Positions 1 through 10,043 of a stretch of DNA of 64,000 nucleotides are shown here, one piece after another; the first letter of the stretch is position 1; the number at the start of each line of letters is the position of its first letter. Origin of the DNA: Lachnoanaerobaculum saburreum DSM 3986 (GTDB taxonomy: Bacteria; Bacillota; Clostridia; Lachnospirales; Lachnospiraceae); the NCBI RefSeq assembly GCF_000185385.1, contig NZ_GL622296.1:205530-269529 (forward strand), read 5' to 3'. Under the pieces are notes generated by a model. The model made no database searches. It saw only the letters and a list, made by a program, of their open reading frames with translations, and was not told the origin of the DNA. The translations under genes and the position numbers were made by a program.

Positions 1-144
1 AATTTTATTGTTTTATTGCGAAAAGTTTTTATTCCTCACCGCTGATATTATGCACAATAACAAAAATATACTGTTATTTTTATGCTATATTAATATTTAT
101 TATTTTAATTACAGCTTATTGTATAAATTAAAAATTTTAATTTA

Positions 145-180
145 AAAAAGGCATACCTTGTTTCCAAAGTATGCCTTTTA
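145..180 (-). terminator. Intrinsic terminator after groEL
   Basis: Read on the minus strand, a 7-bp stem (GGCATAC/GTATGCC, arms at 169-175 and 150-156) with a short loop is followed by a run of six T. It lies about 26 bases past the groEL stop and ends the groESL transcript. Bases 1-144 are AT-rich and show no gene. Confidence 0.85.
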
Positions 181-205
181 TAATCTTTATTATAAAGTTT
201 TATTA

Positions 206-1837
<1,632 letters not shown>

Positions 1838-1854
1838 CTAATCTATCTAAAATT

Positions 1855-2139
1855 TTATTCAATCACTGCTAAAATATCATTCTGCTTAACAACGATATAC
1901 TCTTCCTTGTCAAGCTCTACCTCTGTGCCGGCATACTTTGAATAAATTACCTTATCGCCAACCTTAACCTGCATTTTTATTTCTTTTCCGTCTACAACTC
2001 CACCGGGACCGACAGCCACAACCTCCGCCTGTGACGGTTTCTCCTTTGCCTGACCCGGAAGCACTATACCGGATGCAGTTGTCTCTTCGGCAACTAGCTG
2101 CTTTAAAACCACTCTATCAAATAAAGGTACTAACTTCAT
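1855..2139 (-). CDS. groES: Co-chaperonin GroES (10 kDa)
   Basis: Lid of the GroEL folding chamber. The 94-residue protein starts MKLVPLFDRVVLKQL and carries the mobile-loop region (EETTASGIVLPGQAKEKP, residues 18-35) and the beta-barrel core ending in the AVIE type C-terminus; length is normal. A strong Shine-Dalgarno (AGGAGG, 2148-2153) precedes the ATG. It is the first gene of the groESL operon; the promoter and HrcA operator lie immediately upstream (2181-2223). Confidence 0.99.
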   Translation of the reverse strand: MKLVPLFDRVVLKQLVAEETTASGIVLPGQAKEKPSQAEVVAVGPGGVVDGKEIKMQVKVGDKVIYSKYAGTEVELDKEEYIVVKQNDILAVIE

Positions 2140-2180
2140 TTTGTATTCCTCCTAATAATTTATAAAATCAACTATGTAGT

Positions 2181-2209
2181 TTTATACCACTTTTTATTAG
2201 CAGTGTCAA
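2181..2209 (-). promoter_or_regulatory. groESL sigma-A promoter
   Basis: On the minus strand TTGACA (2204-2209) is followed after exactly 17 bases by TATAAA (2181-2186), about 40 bases before the groES start. The -35 hexamer is inside the CIRCE element, so HrcA bound there would block RNA polymerase. Confidence 0.85.
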
Positions 2210-2223
2210 GACTTGAGTGCTAA
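2197..2223 (-). promoter_or_regulatory. CIRCE operator (HrcA binding site)
   Basis: Inverted repeat with a 9-base spacer. In the direction of groES the first arm is a perfect TTAGCACTC; the second is CACTGCTAA instead of the consensus GAGTGCTAA. CIRCE is the established target of the heat-shock repressor HrcA; hrcA itself is not in the window. The imperfect arm coincides with the -35 TTGACA. Confidence 0.9.
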
Positions 2224-2239
2224 TTTTCTAAATAATTTA

Positions 2240-2275
2240 AAAACAGCCATAACTTTAACAGTTAACGGCTGTTTT
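2240..2275 (-). terminator. Intrinsic terminator after the NSS transporter
   Basis: Stem of AAAACAGCC (2240-2248) against GGCTGTTTT (2267-2275), followed on the minus strand by a T-rich tract; it sits about 11 bases past the stop of the transporter at 2286. Confidence 0.8.
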
Positions 2276-2285
2276 AAACTATTTC

Positions 2286-3656
2286 CTATTTAAAAAATTT
2301 ATCATATATTCCAAACACAAATATAAATATAACTATAATCGTAAGTATATAGGTAAGATAAAATCTCATCCAATTCTTCATCTTCATACCCTCTCCCTTA
2401 TCACATTCTTTGAGATAATTATCCCATCCCCAGCCATATCTGCTGACACAAAACAGTAGATATACCAAAGAACCCAGCGGCAATATTATATTACTTACCA
2501 AAAAATCTTCAAGGTCAAGTATTGTACCCCCAAAAGGAGTAAGCCATCCAAAACTCCATATATTAAATCCGAATACACATGGAAGTGAAAGTATTATTAT
2601 TAGGATTAAGTTAAAAAGGCTTACCTTTTTTCTGGTTTTCTTTGTAAGATCCATACCACAGGATACTATGTTCTCAAATACTGCAAGCACTGTAGAGAAT
2701 GCCGCAAATGACATGAATATAAAAAAGAAGCTACCCCAAAGTCTTCCAAGAGGCATTTTATTAAAGATATTCGGCAATGTTATAAATATAAGAGCCGGAC
2801 CCGATGTCTGATCTACACCATATGTAAATGTTGCCGGAAAGATAATAAGTCCTGATACTATAGCTACAAATGTATCAAGTATAACTATTGTAACAGATTC
2901 TCCAAGCATACTCCTGTCATTACTTATATAGCTTCCAAATATCAGCATTGCTCCTATTCCAAGGCTAAGCGTGAAAAATGCCTGATTCATCGCACCTGTG
3001 ATTACATTTCCGACACCGGTTTCTTTGATTCTGCCTATATTCGGTACCAGATAATACTTAAGCCCTTCTGCGGCACCCTTTAAAAAGAATGAGTTTACAG
3101 CAAGTATAATCATTACTACAAGAAGTATAACCATCACTATCTTTGTGATATTCTCCAAACCTGCTTCAAGTCCTCTTGATACTATGAACATTCCTAATGC
3201 TACTACTACCACCATCCAAAATATCATTATACCCGGCTGTTTAAGCATAGTGTTGAATGCATTTAACACTCCGTCAGAATCAAGTCCTTCAAATCTGCCT
3301 GTTACTGTCAGGTAGAAATAATGCAGCATCCATCCTGTCACTGTAGTATAAAACATCATCAAAAGATAATTACCTATAAGTGCCACTATTCCATGTATAT
3401 GCCACTTAGTACCTGCCGGCTCAAGTTTTTGATATGCCAACACAGGACTCTTTCTTGCCGCTCTTCCTATTGAAAACTCCATTGTCATTATGGGTAGTCC
3501 AAGCATTACCAAAAATATCAGATACAGCAGTACAAATGCACCGCCACCGCCTTTTCCTGTCATATACGGAAACTTCCATACATTACCGATACCTATCGCA
3601 CATCCGGCTGAAATGAGTATAAACCCAAGCCTGGACTTTAACCTTTCTCTTTCCAA
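2286..3656 (-). CDS. Sodium-dependent transporter, NSS (SNF) family
   Basis: Polytopic membrane symporter of the neurotransmitter:sodium symporter family, which imports amino acids or related compounds with Na+. The N-terminus LGFILISAGCAIGIGNVWKF is the family signature in helix 1 (unwound Na+/substrate site), followed by YMTGKGGGGAFVLLYL. The 456-residue length and roughly 11-12 hydrophobic segments match bacterial members such as LeuT. The start is TTG at 3656 with GGAGG five bases upstream; no in-frame ATG lies near it. Monocistronic with its own terminator. Substrate cannot be told from sequence. Confidence 0.93.
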   Translation of the reverse strand: MERERLKSRLGFILISAGCAIGIGNVWKFPYMTGKGGGGAFVLLYLIFLVMLGLPIMTMEFSIGRAARKSPVLAYQKLEPAGTKWHIHGIVALIGNYLLMMFYTTVTGWMLHYFYLTVTGRFEGLDSDGVLNAFNTMLKQPGIMIFWMVVVVALGMFIVSRGLEAGLENITKIVMVILLVVMIILAVNSFFLKGAAEGLKYYLVPNIGRIKETGVGNVITGAMNQAFFTLSLGIGAMLIFGSYISNDRSMLGESVTIVILDTFVAIVSGLIIFPATFTYGVDQTSGPALIFITLPNIFNKMPLGRLWGSFFFIFMSFAAFSTVLAVFENIVSCGMDLTKKTRKKVSLFNLILIIILSLPCVFGFNIWSFGWLTPFGGTILDLEDFLVSNIILPLGSLVYLLFCVSRYGWGWDNYLKECDKGEGMKMKNWMRFYLTYILTIIVIFIFVFGIYDKFFK

Positions 3657-3793
3657 AATATCCTCCTACTATTTACATTCTTTATAAATAACTTGAAAAC
3701 AAGCCTTTAATTAGATGAAATCCGTAGGATTATAGCATAATTTATAAAATAATTCTATCTTATACATTAATATACCTGCTGATTTAATGTATT

Positions 3794-4135
3794 TCATATT
3801 TTTAATGTATTCCATATTGATGATAATAATATCAATATAAATAAATATATCGGAGTAAAGGATAATACAAACCAAAATATTCCATAGCTTAATTTTCTTC
3901 TATTCATTGCTTTAAATCTTACTATATTGAATAAATAAAACGGCACTATAGCCATCATATAACTAAAAATTATATAAATCATATGACTACCATTATCTAT
4001 AGGCAATCTCTCAAATGGAAACCATGCAAATATTGCAATAAAAAACATATACGCAAAAATTATGTTGGCAATTATACTTACCGGAACAGACATAATTATT
4101 TTATATATAATAAAATCAAATATACTACTCTTCAT
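3794..4135 (-). CDS. Small hypothetical membrane protein
   Basis: A 113-residue protein I do not recognise. It has about four hydrophobic segments (residues roughly 10-38, 50-68, 85-105) separated by a short charged loop (FKAMNRRKLS), so it is probably an integral membrane protein with no extra domains. A clear Shine-Dalgarno (GGAGG on the minus strand, 4142-4147) stands at normal distance from the ATG, which supports it as a real gene. It is isolated between the NSS transporter and the divergent merR gene, and no operon partner suggests a function. Confidence 0.6.
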   Translation of the reverse strand: MKSSIFDFIIYKIIMSVPVSIIANIIFAYMFFIAIFAWFPFERLPIDNGSHMIYIIFSYMMAIVPFYLFNIVRFKAMNRRKLSYGIFWFVLSFTPIYLFILILLSSIWNTLKI

Positions 4136-4251
4136 CCAAACTGCCTCCTGTACAAAAAATTTCTTCTTATTATTTTACCGCAAAAAGGGTTTTTTGGCTT
4201 AACATTTTAATACACATTTCAGATCTTATAAATAATCTTTAATTCAAAGTA

Positions 4252-4282
4252 TTGACTCTGACATTACGTCATAGTTTATACT
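4252..4282 (+). promoter_or_regulatory. MerR-type promoter with operator dyad in a 19-bp spacer
   Basis: TTGACT (4252-4257) and TATACT (4277-4282) are separated by 19 bases rather than 17, the hallmark of promoters activated by MerR-family regulators through DNA distortion. The spacer holds the dyad TGAC-ATTAC-GTCA (4259-4271), extendable to 7-bp arms with one mismatch (4256-4274). It is directly upstream of the merR gene, so autoregulation is the likely use. Confidence 0.85.
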
Positions 4283-4305
4283 TATCCTTGTTAGGAGGTT
4301 CTCAA

Positions 4306-5040
4306 ATGTTTTTAATTAAAAAGGTTAGTGAAATAAGCGGTGTATCGGTGCGCACTTTACACCATTATGATGAAATAGGTTTACTTTCACCTAAAAAGCA
4401 TGAAAACGGGTACAGATATTATTCCGAAGATGATATGTCTTTTTTGCAAATGATATTGTTTTATAAATATCTGGGATTTCCTTTAAAACAGATAAAAGAG
4501 TTATTAAAACAGGAAGATTCGGAAATACTCCATCATCTAAAGAAACAGCTCGCTTTGATGCAAAAAGAAAAGCAAAAACTCTTAACACTTATTGATACAT
4601 TGGAAAAGACTATTGAGTCAAGAGAAAGGAGAATTACTATGTCAACAAAAGAAAAATTCAAGGGTTTTACATATCAGGACAATGAAAAATATAAACAGAA
4701 AGCAATAGATATGTATGGAGAGAAAGTTATTGAGGAATCCGTTAAAAAGCAAAAGGGAAGAGAACAGGAAATTGCCGACGGTTTTAATAATATCTTTTTT
4801 GCCATATCCGATAATATGTCAAAGGGACTTAAGGCTACATCAAAAGAAAATACCGAACTGGCTAAAAAGCTTCATAAACATATTTGTGAATACTCTTTTG
4901 ACTGTAGTGCGGATGTGTTTTCAAGCATAGGCTATGGATATGTTAAAAATCCGGAATTTAAAGATAATATGGACAAATTCGGAGAAGGTATGGCACAGTA
5001 TCTGTGTGATGCAATTCAACAGTATGTAAAAGAGATTTAA
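4306..5040 (+). CDS. MerR-family regulator with C-terminal TipAS drug-binding domain
   Basis: Transcription activator; TipA-type members bind cationic antibiotics or peptides through the C-terminal TipAS domain and switch on their own promoter. Residues 1-70 form the winged-helix HTH (IKKVSEISGVSVRTLHHYDE, then GLLSPKKHENGYRYY), residues about 75-110 a coiled-coil dimerisation helix, and 115-244 the all-helical TipAS domain. I start at the ATG at 4306, giving 244 residues, because TAGGAGG (4292-4298) sits just before it and an upstream start would overlap the promoter. No target gene follows; the transcript ends at the stem-loop at 5064. Confidence 0.93.
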   Translation: MFLIKKVSEISGVSVRTLHHYDEIGLLSPKKHENGYRYYSEDDMSFLQMILFYKYLGFPLKQIKELLKQEDSEILHHLKKQLALMQKEKQKLLTLIDTLEKTIESRERRITMSTKEKFKGFTYQDNEKYKQKAIDMYGEKVIEESVKKQKGREQEIADGFNNIFFAISDNMSKGLKATSKENTELAKKLHKHICEYSFDCSADVFSSIGYGYVKNPEFKDNMDKFGEGMAQYLCDAIQQYVKEI

Positions 5041-5108
5041 TTGATAATTTTTTAATATATTTTCACCTCTAAGTATTATTTTATTGGACTTAGAGGTGAG
5101 AATCAAGC
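5027..5108. repeat. 82-bp direct repeat, copy 1 (merR tail plus stem-loop)
   Basis: Begins in the last codons of merR with TAAAAGAGATTTAATTGATA, runs through the stem-loop and ends at AATCAAGC. It reappears at 16040-16124 with a few substitutions and a small indel, fused there to a truncated transposase gene. Confidence 0.85.
5064..5098 (+). terminator. Stem-loop after merR
   Basis: Perfect 11-bp arms CACCTCTAAGT and ACTTAGAGGTG around a 13-base loop, 24 bases past the merR stop. A weak T-rich stretch follows after 10 bases. The same structure recurs at 16079-16113. Confidence 0.65.
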
Positions 5109-5125
5109 ATTTTTATATACTTAAT

Positions 5126-6764
5126 CCTAGATTATTCACGGTAACACCATGAAAGTGGCTGAAAGCCACATTATTACTATGTTATTACTAAATATTACCA
5201 TTCACTTATCAAGTGAATAAAAAAAGAGCGTCCATTTGTGGTAAAATTAAGGTGCTTTAAACTTAACAAAATTACACAAAGGAGCCCTCTATGAGTATAG
5301 TAAACACCTTATCACTTGAAAGCAATATAAAAATTAAAATCAATTTCGACGGAGGCGATTTATCCTCTGATGCCGGCTTACTTCTTATAAAAGAATTCGT
5401 AAGTAAACTTGGCATTGATAAACTTTTCGGTCAATCATTTAAAACCAATGATTCTGCATTATTTTGTTATCATACTGATAAATAAAACCTTCTTCAGATG
5501 ATATATATGATCATTGCAGGCTATTTTGAAAATGACACTTCAGATGAACTTACAAATGATCCTGCGTTTAAAGCAGTGCTTAATAAAGATACTTTAATCA
5601 CAACCGACCATTTCAAGATTTCATAATCGAATGGATGAGGATTCTTTAAATCAGTTCCTTTCAATAAATCAAATCCTTCGAAAGAAAGTTTATAGCATTC
5701 AGATGCCTGAAGCTATCATTTTAGATTTGGACTCAACACTTCTTAATGCCTATGGCAAACAGGAAGGTAGAGCATTTAACTTCCACTATCAAAGTAAGGG
5801 TTACCATCTGCTTGTTTGCTATGATGGAATTACCGGAGATTTGATTAAAATTCAACTTCGCGATGGAACTCAGTATTCAAGTACAGGGGTTGTGGACTTT
5901 CTTCAGCCTATACTTGAAGATTTTCCGGAAGTTAAACTTCTTCTTCGTGGTGATAGCGGTTTTGCAACACTAAGTTTTATAAACAGTGTGAAGAAAACGA
6001 TACAGACTATGTAATTCGGTTGAAAGAAAATGCTGTACTTCGTGCTAAGGCATCTTACCTTGTATATGAACTTGATGAAATTACAAAAAACAACAAAGTA
6101 GATTATGCTGTAGTTTATGGTGAATTCATGTATCAGGCAGGTCCTTGGCCTTGTGAAAGACGTGTTGTCTGTAAAGTTGAAAAGCCTGAAAACCAAATGA
6201 CTTACATGTATACATTCATTGTTACAAACATGGAGTCATCCCCTGAATATCTTATCAAGTTCTATTGCAAAAGAGGCTTAATGGAAAACTTCATAAAGGA
6301 AAGTAAAACAGGTTTTGACTTTGCTTCTGTCAGCGGTCATACAAGGATTGTAAATACCAACAGGCTCCAAATACATGCACTTGCTTATAACATATTTAAT
6401 TGGTTTAGACGACCCTCATTATCTACAAATATGAGAAAACAACGTATTGATACTGTCCGTCTAAAACTGCTAAAGATTGCTGCAAAAGTAATTCGTTCAA
6501 CAAAGTATATAACATTCAAGCTGTGTAGCAGTTGCCCATATAAGGATGAGTTCTATGAGACCCTATCCAATATCGGCAAGCTATGTATACAGCTTGAATA
6601 ACAACTAATAATGAACCTTGGCAGCTTGATAACTACTTATAAACCTTACCTAGGGGAAGTCTGCCCATTTTTAGGTGTATTAAGTCAATTACAGCGTCAT
6701 GGGTTAAGTTTAAATATTTATAGCACGGTACTTAATTTAATTATTGTACCGTGAATAATTCAGG
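5126..6764 (+). mobile_element. IS1380-family insertion sequence, decayed but full length
   Basis: About 1.64 kb bounded by imperfect terminal inverted repeats of 18 bp: CCTAGATTATTCACGGTA on the left (5126-5143) and its counterpart starting CCTGAATTATTCACGGTA on the right (6747-6764). The interior encodes one IS1380-type DDE transposase that is now broken. The flanks share TTAAT-like bases but no clean target duplication remains. An internal 8-bp dyad (CACGGTAC/GTACCGTG) lies next to the right end. A left-end fragment of a relative is at 15201. Confidence 0.88.
5291..6601 (+). pseudogene. IS1380-family transposase, broken
   Basis: Catalyses cut-and-paste transposition in intact relatives. 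Recognisable blocks are the N-terminal DGGDLSSDAGLLLIKEF, the catalytic IILDLDSTLLNAYGKQEG, the LLLRGDSGFA block and the C-terminal IKFYCKRGLMENFIKESK block holding the catalytic glutamate. The reading frame has an in-frame TAA at 5483-5485, a frameshift near 5603 (where an ...ITQPTISRFHNR-like run would be restored by two extra bases) and another near 5985 (restoring CEENDTDYVIRLKENA). With three lesions it cannot give full-length enzyme. The remaining similarity spans the whole family length, so loss is recent. Confidence 0.92.
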
Positions 6765-6802
6765 TTTAATTATTTTTGAATCTGATAATATTATAAAAAA
6801 AT

Positions 6803-6886
6803 CTATGAATAATATAAATTATATTCATTGATATTCATCTTTATTAGGAGTATAATATCTATGAATAAGTATAAATATATTCATAG
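6803..6886 (+). promoter_or_regulatory. tetR promoter flanked by two identical-geometry operators
   Basis: Promoter TTGATA (6828-6833), 17-base spacer, TATAAT (6851-6856). Two inverted repeats of ATGAATA-N10-TATTCAT sit at 6805-6828, just upstream of and touching the -35, and 6861-6884, just past the -10; the second extends to CTATGAATA-N10-TATTCATAG (6859-6886). Centres are 56 bp apart. The position suggests repression by the TetR protein encoded next. Confidence 0.8.
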
Positions 6887-6909
6887 AATGCCAAATTTTA
6901 AGGAAATGT

Positions 6910-7507
6910 ATGGGAAAAGCATTTAGTGAGGAAGAAAAGGAAAAAATAAAAGAAAATATTATGAATACTGCCATTGAGCTGTTTCATAATAATGGATTGA
7001 AGTCTTTAAGTATTTCGGAATTGACAAAAAGAGTCGGTATTGCACAGGGAAGCTTTTATAATTTTTTGGAAGGATAAGGATTCACTTATCATTGACCTGG
7101 CGGCATATAGATCCGGTCAGAAATTAAAAGCTCTTGAAGAAAAATTTTCAAACTCAATTAAAGATCCTGCAGGATTTTTAACTGAGGTCATATACAAATA
7201 TTCTTTGGATTTGATGCAAAAGATAAAAACGCAGCCGGTATATGAAGAGGCATTTAAAATACTTAAGACAAAGAAATCTGATGAGATGAATCAAATAGAA
7301 AAACTGTATGGGGAGTTTTTAAAAAAGCTTGTAATTTACTGGAAGGAAAACTCTGCAGTAAAGACTGCCGATGAATGTGGTCTTGCAAATGCCTTTATAG
7401 GCAGCTTCCTACTCTGTACAGATTACTATCTTTTTGATGAGAAATATTTTGAAGATATACTAAAAACTTATATATCCGCAATAGCAACCAAGTATATAAA
7501 GGTTTGA
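6910..7507 (+). pseudogene. TetR-family regulator with a +1 frameshift in a T run
   Basis: TetR repressors bind palindromic operators as dimers and release them on ligand binding. The HTH is read from the ATG at 6910 (MGKAFSEEEKEKIKENIMNTAIELFHNNGLKS..., recognition helix ending GIAQGSFYNF). The frame then stops at TAA 7075-7077. One T fewer in the six-T run (7062-7067) joins it to the downstream frame (WKDKDSLIIDLAAYRSGQKL... to 7507), giving about 198 residues, a normal TetR length. The C-terminal ligand domain is intact and unrecognised. It may be a true mutation, slippage-controlled, or a sequencing error. It heads a cluster with 7577 and 10044. Confidence 0.82.
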
Positions 7508-7576
7508 TATTTTAAGTTTCTAAATCTTTACAGGCTTTTTGCATACAACAATTTTTAATGAAACAAGGGGGAGATT

Positions 7577-10042
7577 ATGGTACTTGATTTTATTGATATA
7601 AAAAAAGAAGATGTATCACTTGCCGGAGGAAAGGGAGCAAATCTTGGAGAGCTTATCTCTGCCAATATAAATGTTCCAAAGGGCTTTGTAATTGCCGCAG
7701 ATTCCTATAAAGCTTTCCTAAGAGAAAACGGCATAGAAGAAATTATTAGAAATAAGCTAAAAGAAGTATCGGGTGATGAAAGGCAAATTTTAAAAGCCGC
7801 AGACTGCTTTCGTGAGCTGATAATGTCAGGTGATTTTTCCACTGAGACAAAAAAACTTATAGAAGATAAATATAAGAGTCTTGGTGAAAATATAAGAGTT
7901 GCCGTTCGCTCATCCGCCACTGCAGAAGATCTGTCTGATGCCAGTTTTGCCGGGCAGCAGGAAACTTATTTAAATGTAGTGGGCATAGATAATGTTCTAT
8001 TACAGATTCGCAACTGCTATGCCTCTCTATGGGGTACCAGAGCGGTAAGTTACAGATTTCATCAGGGCTATGATCAAACTTCTTTAGCCATTGCGGTAGT
8101 GGTACAAAAAATGGTGGAGAGCGAAAAGGCCGGAGTTTTATTTACTGTAAATCCACTAAGCCAAAACGCAAATGAAATGCAAATAAATGCAAGCTATGGT
8201 TTGGGAGAAAGCATTGTAAGCGGCAGGATAACTCCGGACAGCTATATTGTCGACAAAAGCAGCAGCCTTCTTGAAACAACTATAGGCTCTAAGGAAACTA
8301 AGATAATATATGGAAATAAGGATACTGTAGAAATAGCTGTAAATGAAGAGGAACGAAAAAAGAGAGTTTTAGATGATAATGAAATATCTAAGCTTGTAAA
8401 CTGCGGACTAAAAATAGAAAAACATTATGGTATGCCTATGGATATTGAGTGGGCTATCAAAGACAGTATTATCTATATTTTACAGGCAAGGGCTATAACC
8501 ACATTAAAAAAAGATACCGGTAAGGATGCCATTATAAAAAATTACATAAAAGGCACAAAGCCGACTAAGAGTATGCGTAAAAACCTGGCATTTCAACTTG
8601 AAAAAATGCCCTTTGCCTACAGAGTTTTGGATTATGATTTTATTATGGCAATCAATGATCAAAAATCAAAAATATTTGCTGAAGCAGGCATAGTCTTTGA
8701 TTCTGATCCTCAGATTGATAATGACGGCATACAGACTCTTCCAAAGGGCAAAAAGGGAATTAATAAAAATATTTTCCATTTCTTTAAGATACTGAAACAA
8801 ATCAAAGCCTTTGATTCTTGTGCTGCTATATGTGAGAAATTTATGTGCAAATATAAAGAAGAGATTTCAATGCTTAAAGCCAAAGACTTTGAAAATATGA
8901 GTCTTCACGAATGTAGAGATTTTTTAGAGTACAGCTATAAACTTACCAAAGATCTTTCCTATGACAGATTCAAATATGCCCTCTTTCCGACAATGCTAGT
9001 ATTTGATAAATACACTAAATTACTTCAAAGGATAAACCCAAAATATACCGCCTTTGACCTTTATAAAAATCTGGATAATAAAACCACAACTGTAAACACT
9101 GATATATCTGATATGGCAGAGAAAATATCAAAACACAGCAAATTAAAAGAAGCTATACTTTCCGGTGATAGCTATAAAAACTTATATACTAAGTTTGATG
9201 ATTTCAAAACAATGGCGGATAGATTTTTGCAAAGCAACGGCTTTAAATCAGACTATAACTGTTACTGTCTGGAAGCAAAGACATTTATTGAAGATCCTGA
9301 CAGACTTATAAATATTTTAAAACCGATACTGCTTTCATCTTCTAATCAAAACAAAAATTCAGAGAACTTTGACGATTTAATGAAGGAATTAGAAGTTGTT
9401 TGTGGCGGAAAATACAAGTCTATAAAAGCTGATATACAAAACTTCAGATATTTCCATATAGTTCGTGAAGAAAGCCAGTATTTATGGGAGAGTTTGTTTT
9501 ACTATGTAAGAAAATGTGTACTAAGAGCAAACATAATCCTTATTGAAAATGAAGACTATAAAAGCGGCATAGCAAATCTTTTCTTTAATGAACTTATAGA
9601 AGTAATGAATAGAGGGTATCTTGATAAATCCGACCTTAAGAATATCAAAAACAGAAACGAAAAATTTCCACTCTCAATAAAGGTATGGGAAGCATCAAAG
9701 CTTCTTGTATTTGAAGCAGAGGGCGATATTTTAAAGGGTGTAAGCGGAAATTTTGGCAAGGCAGTAGGAAGGGCCTGTATTATTCACAGTCCGAATGAAT
9801 TTTATAAAATGAAAAAAGGTGATATCTTGGTATGTCATCTGACAGATCCTGAATGGACTCCACTTTTTAAACTGGCAAGTGCGGTGGTGGCTGATACCGG
9901 AGCGGCACTAAGTCATGCTGCGATAGTTGCAAGAGAATATGGTATTCCGGCAGTACTTGGAGTAGGATTTGCAACAACAAAATATAAAGATGGTGATATG
10001 ATCCAAGTAGACGGTGATAAAGGAACAGTAAGAGGTTTATGA
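7577..10042 (+). CDS. Rifampicin phosphotransferase-like / PEP-synthase-like dikinase
   Basis: Three-part enzyme of the PEP synthase / rifampicin phosphotransferase group, which split ATP and pass a phosphate through a swivelling histidine to the substrate. Residues 1-310 are the ATP-grasp pyruvate/PEP-binding domain (LAGGKGANLGEL, VRSSATAEDLSDASFAGQ, ending YILQARAIT near 300). Residues 310-720 form a divergent substrate domain. The C-terminus is the swivel domain with catalytic His780 in ALSHAAIVAREYGIPAV. The 821-residue length and absence of the C-terminal PEP-binding barrel fit rifampicin phosphotransferase (about 865) better than true PpsA. It lies behind a TetR gene and 1 base before a MATE pump gene, pointing to drug inactivation; the actual substrate is unknown. 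Confidence 0.82.
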   Translation: MVLDFIDIKKEDVSLAGGKGANLGELISANINVPKGFVIAADSYKAFLRENGIEEIIRNKLKEVSGDERQILKAADCFRELIMSGDFSTETKKLIEDKYKSLGENIRVAVRSSATAEDLSDASFAGQQETYLNVVGIDNVLLQIRNCYASLWGTRAVSYRFHQGYDQTSLAIAVVVQKMVESEKAGVLFTVNPLSQNANEMQINASYGLGESIVSGRITPDSYIVDKSSSLLETTIGSKETKIIYGNKDTVEIAVNEEERKKRVLDDNEISKLVNCGLKIEKHYGMPMDIEWAIKDSIIYILQARAITTLKKDTGKDAIIKNYIKGTKPTKSMRKNLAFQLEKMPFAYRVLDYDFIMAINDQKSKIFAEAGIVFDSDPQIDNDGIQTLPKGKKGINKNIFHFFKILKQIKAFDSCAAICEKFMCKYKEEISMLKAKDFENMSLHECRDFLEYSYKLTKDLSYDRFKYALFPTMLVFDKYTKLLQRINPKYTAFDLYKNLDNKTTTVNTDISDMAEKISKHSKLKEAILSGDSYKNLYTKFDDFKTMADRFLQSNGFKSDYNCYCLEAKTFIEDPDRLINILKPILLSSSNQNKNSENFDDLMKELEVVCGGKYKSIKADIQNFRYFHIVREESQYLWESLFYYVRKCVLRANIILIENEDYKSGIANLFFNELIEVMNRGYLDKSDLKNIKNRNEKFPLSIKVWEASKLLVFEAEGDILKGVSGNFGKAVGRACIIHSPNEFYKMKKGDILVCHLTDPEWTPLFKLASAVVADTGAALSHAAIVAREYGIPAVLGVGFATTKYKDGDMIQVDGDKGTVRGL

Positions 10043-10043
10043 T

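Noticed and set aside
5121-6770. Target-site duplication of the IS1380 element
   Set aside because: Flanks share TTAAT-like bases, but they are not the same distance from the ends, so I do not claim one.
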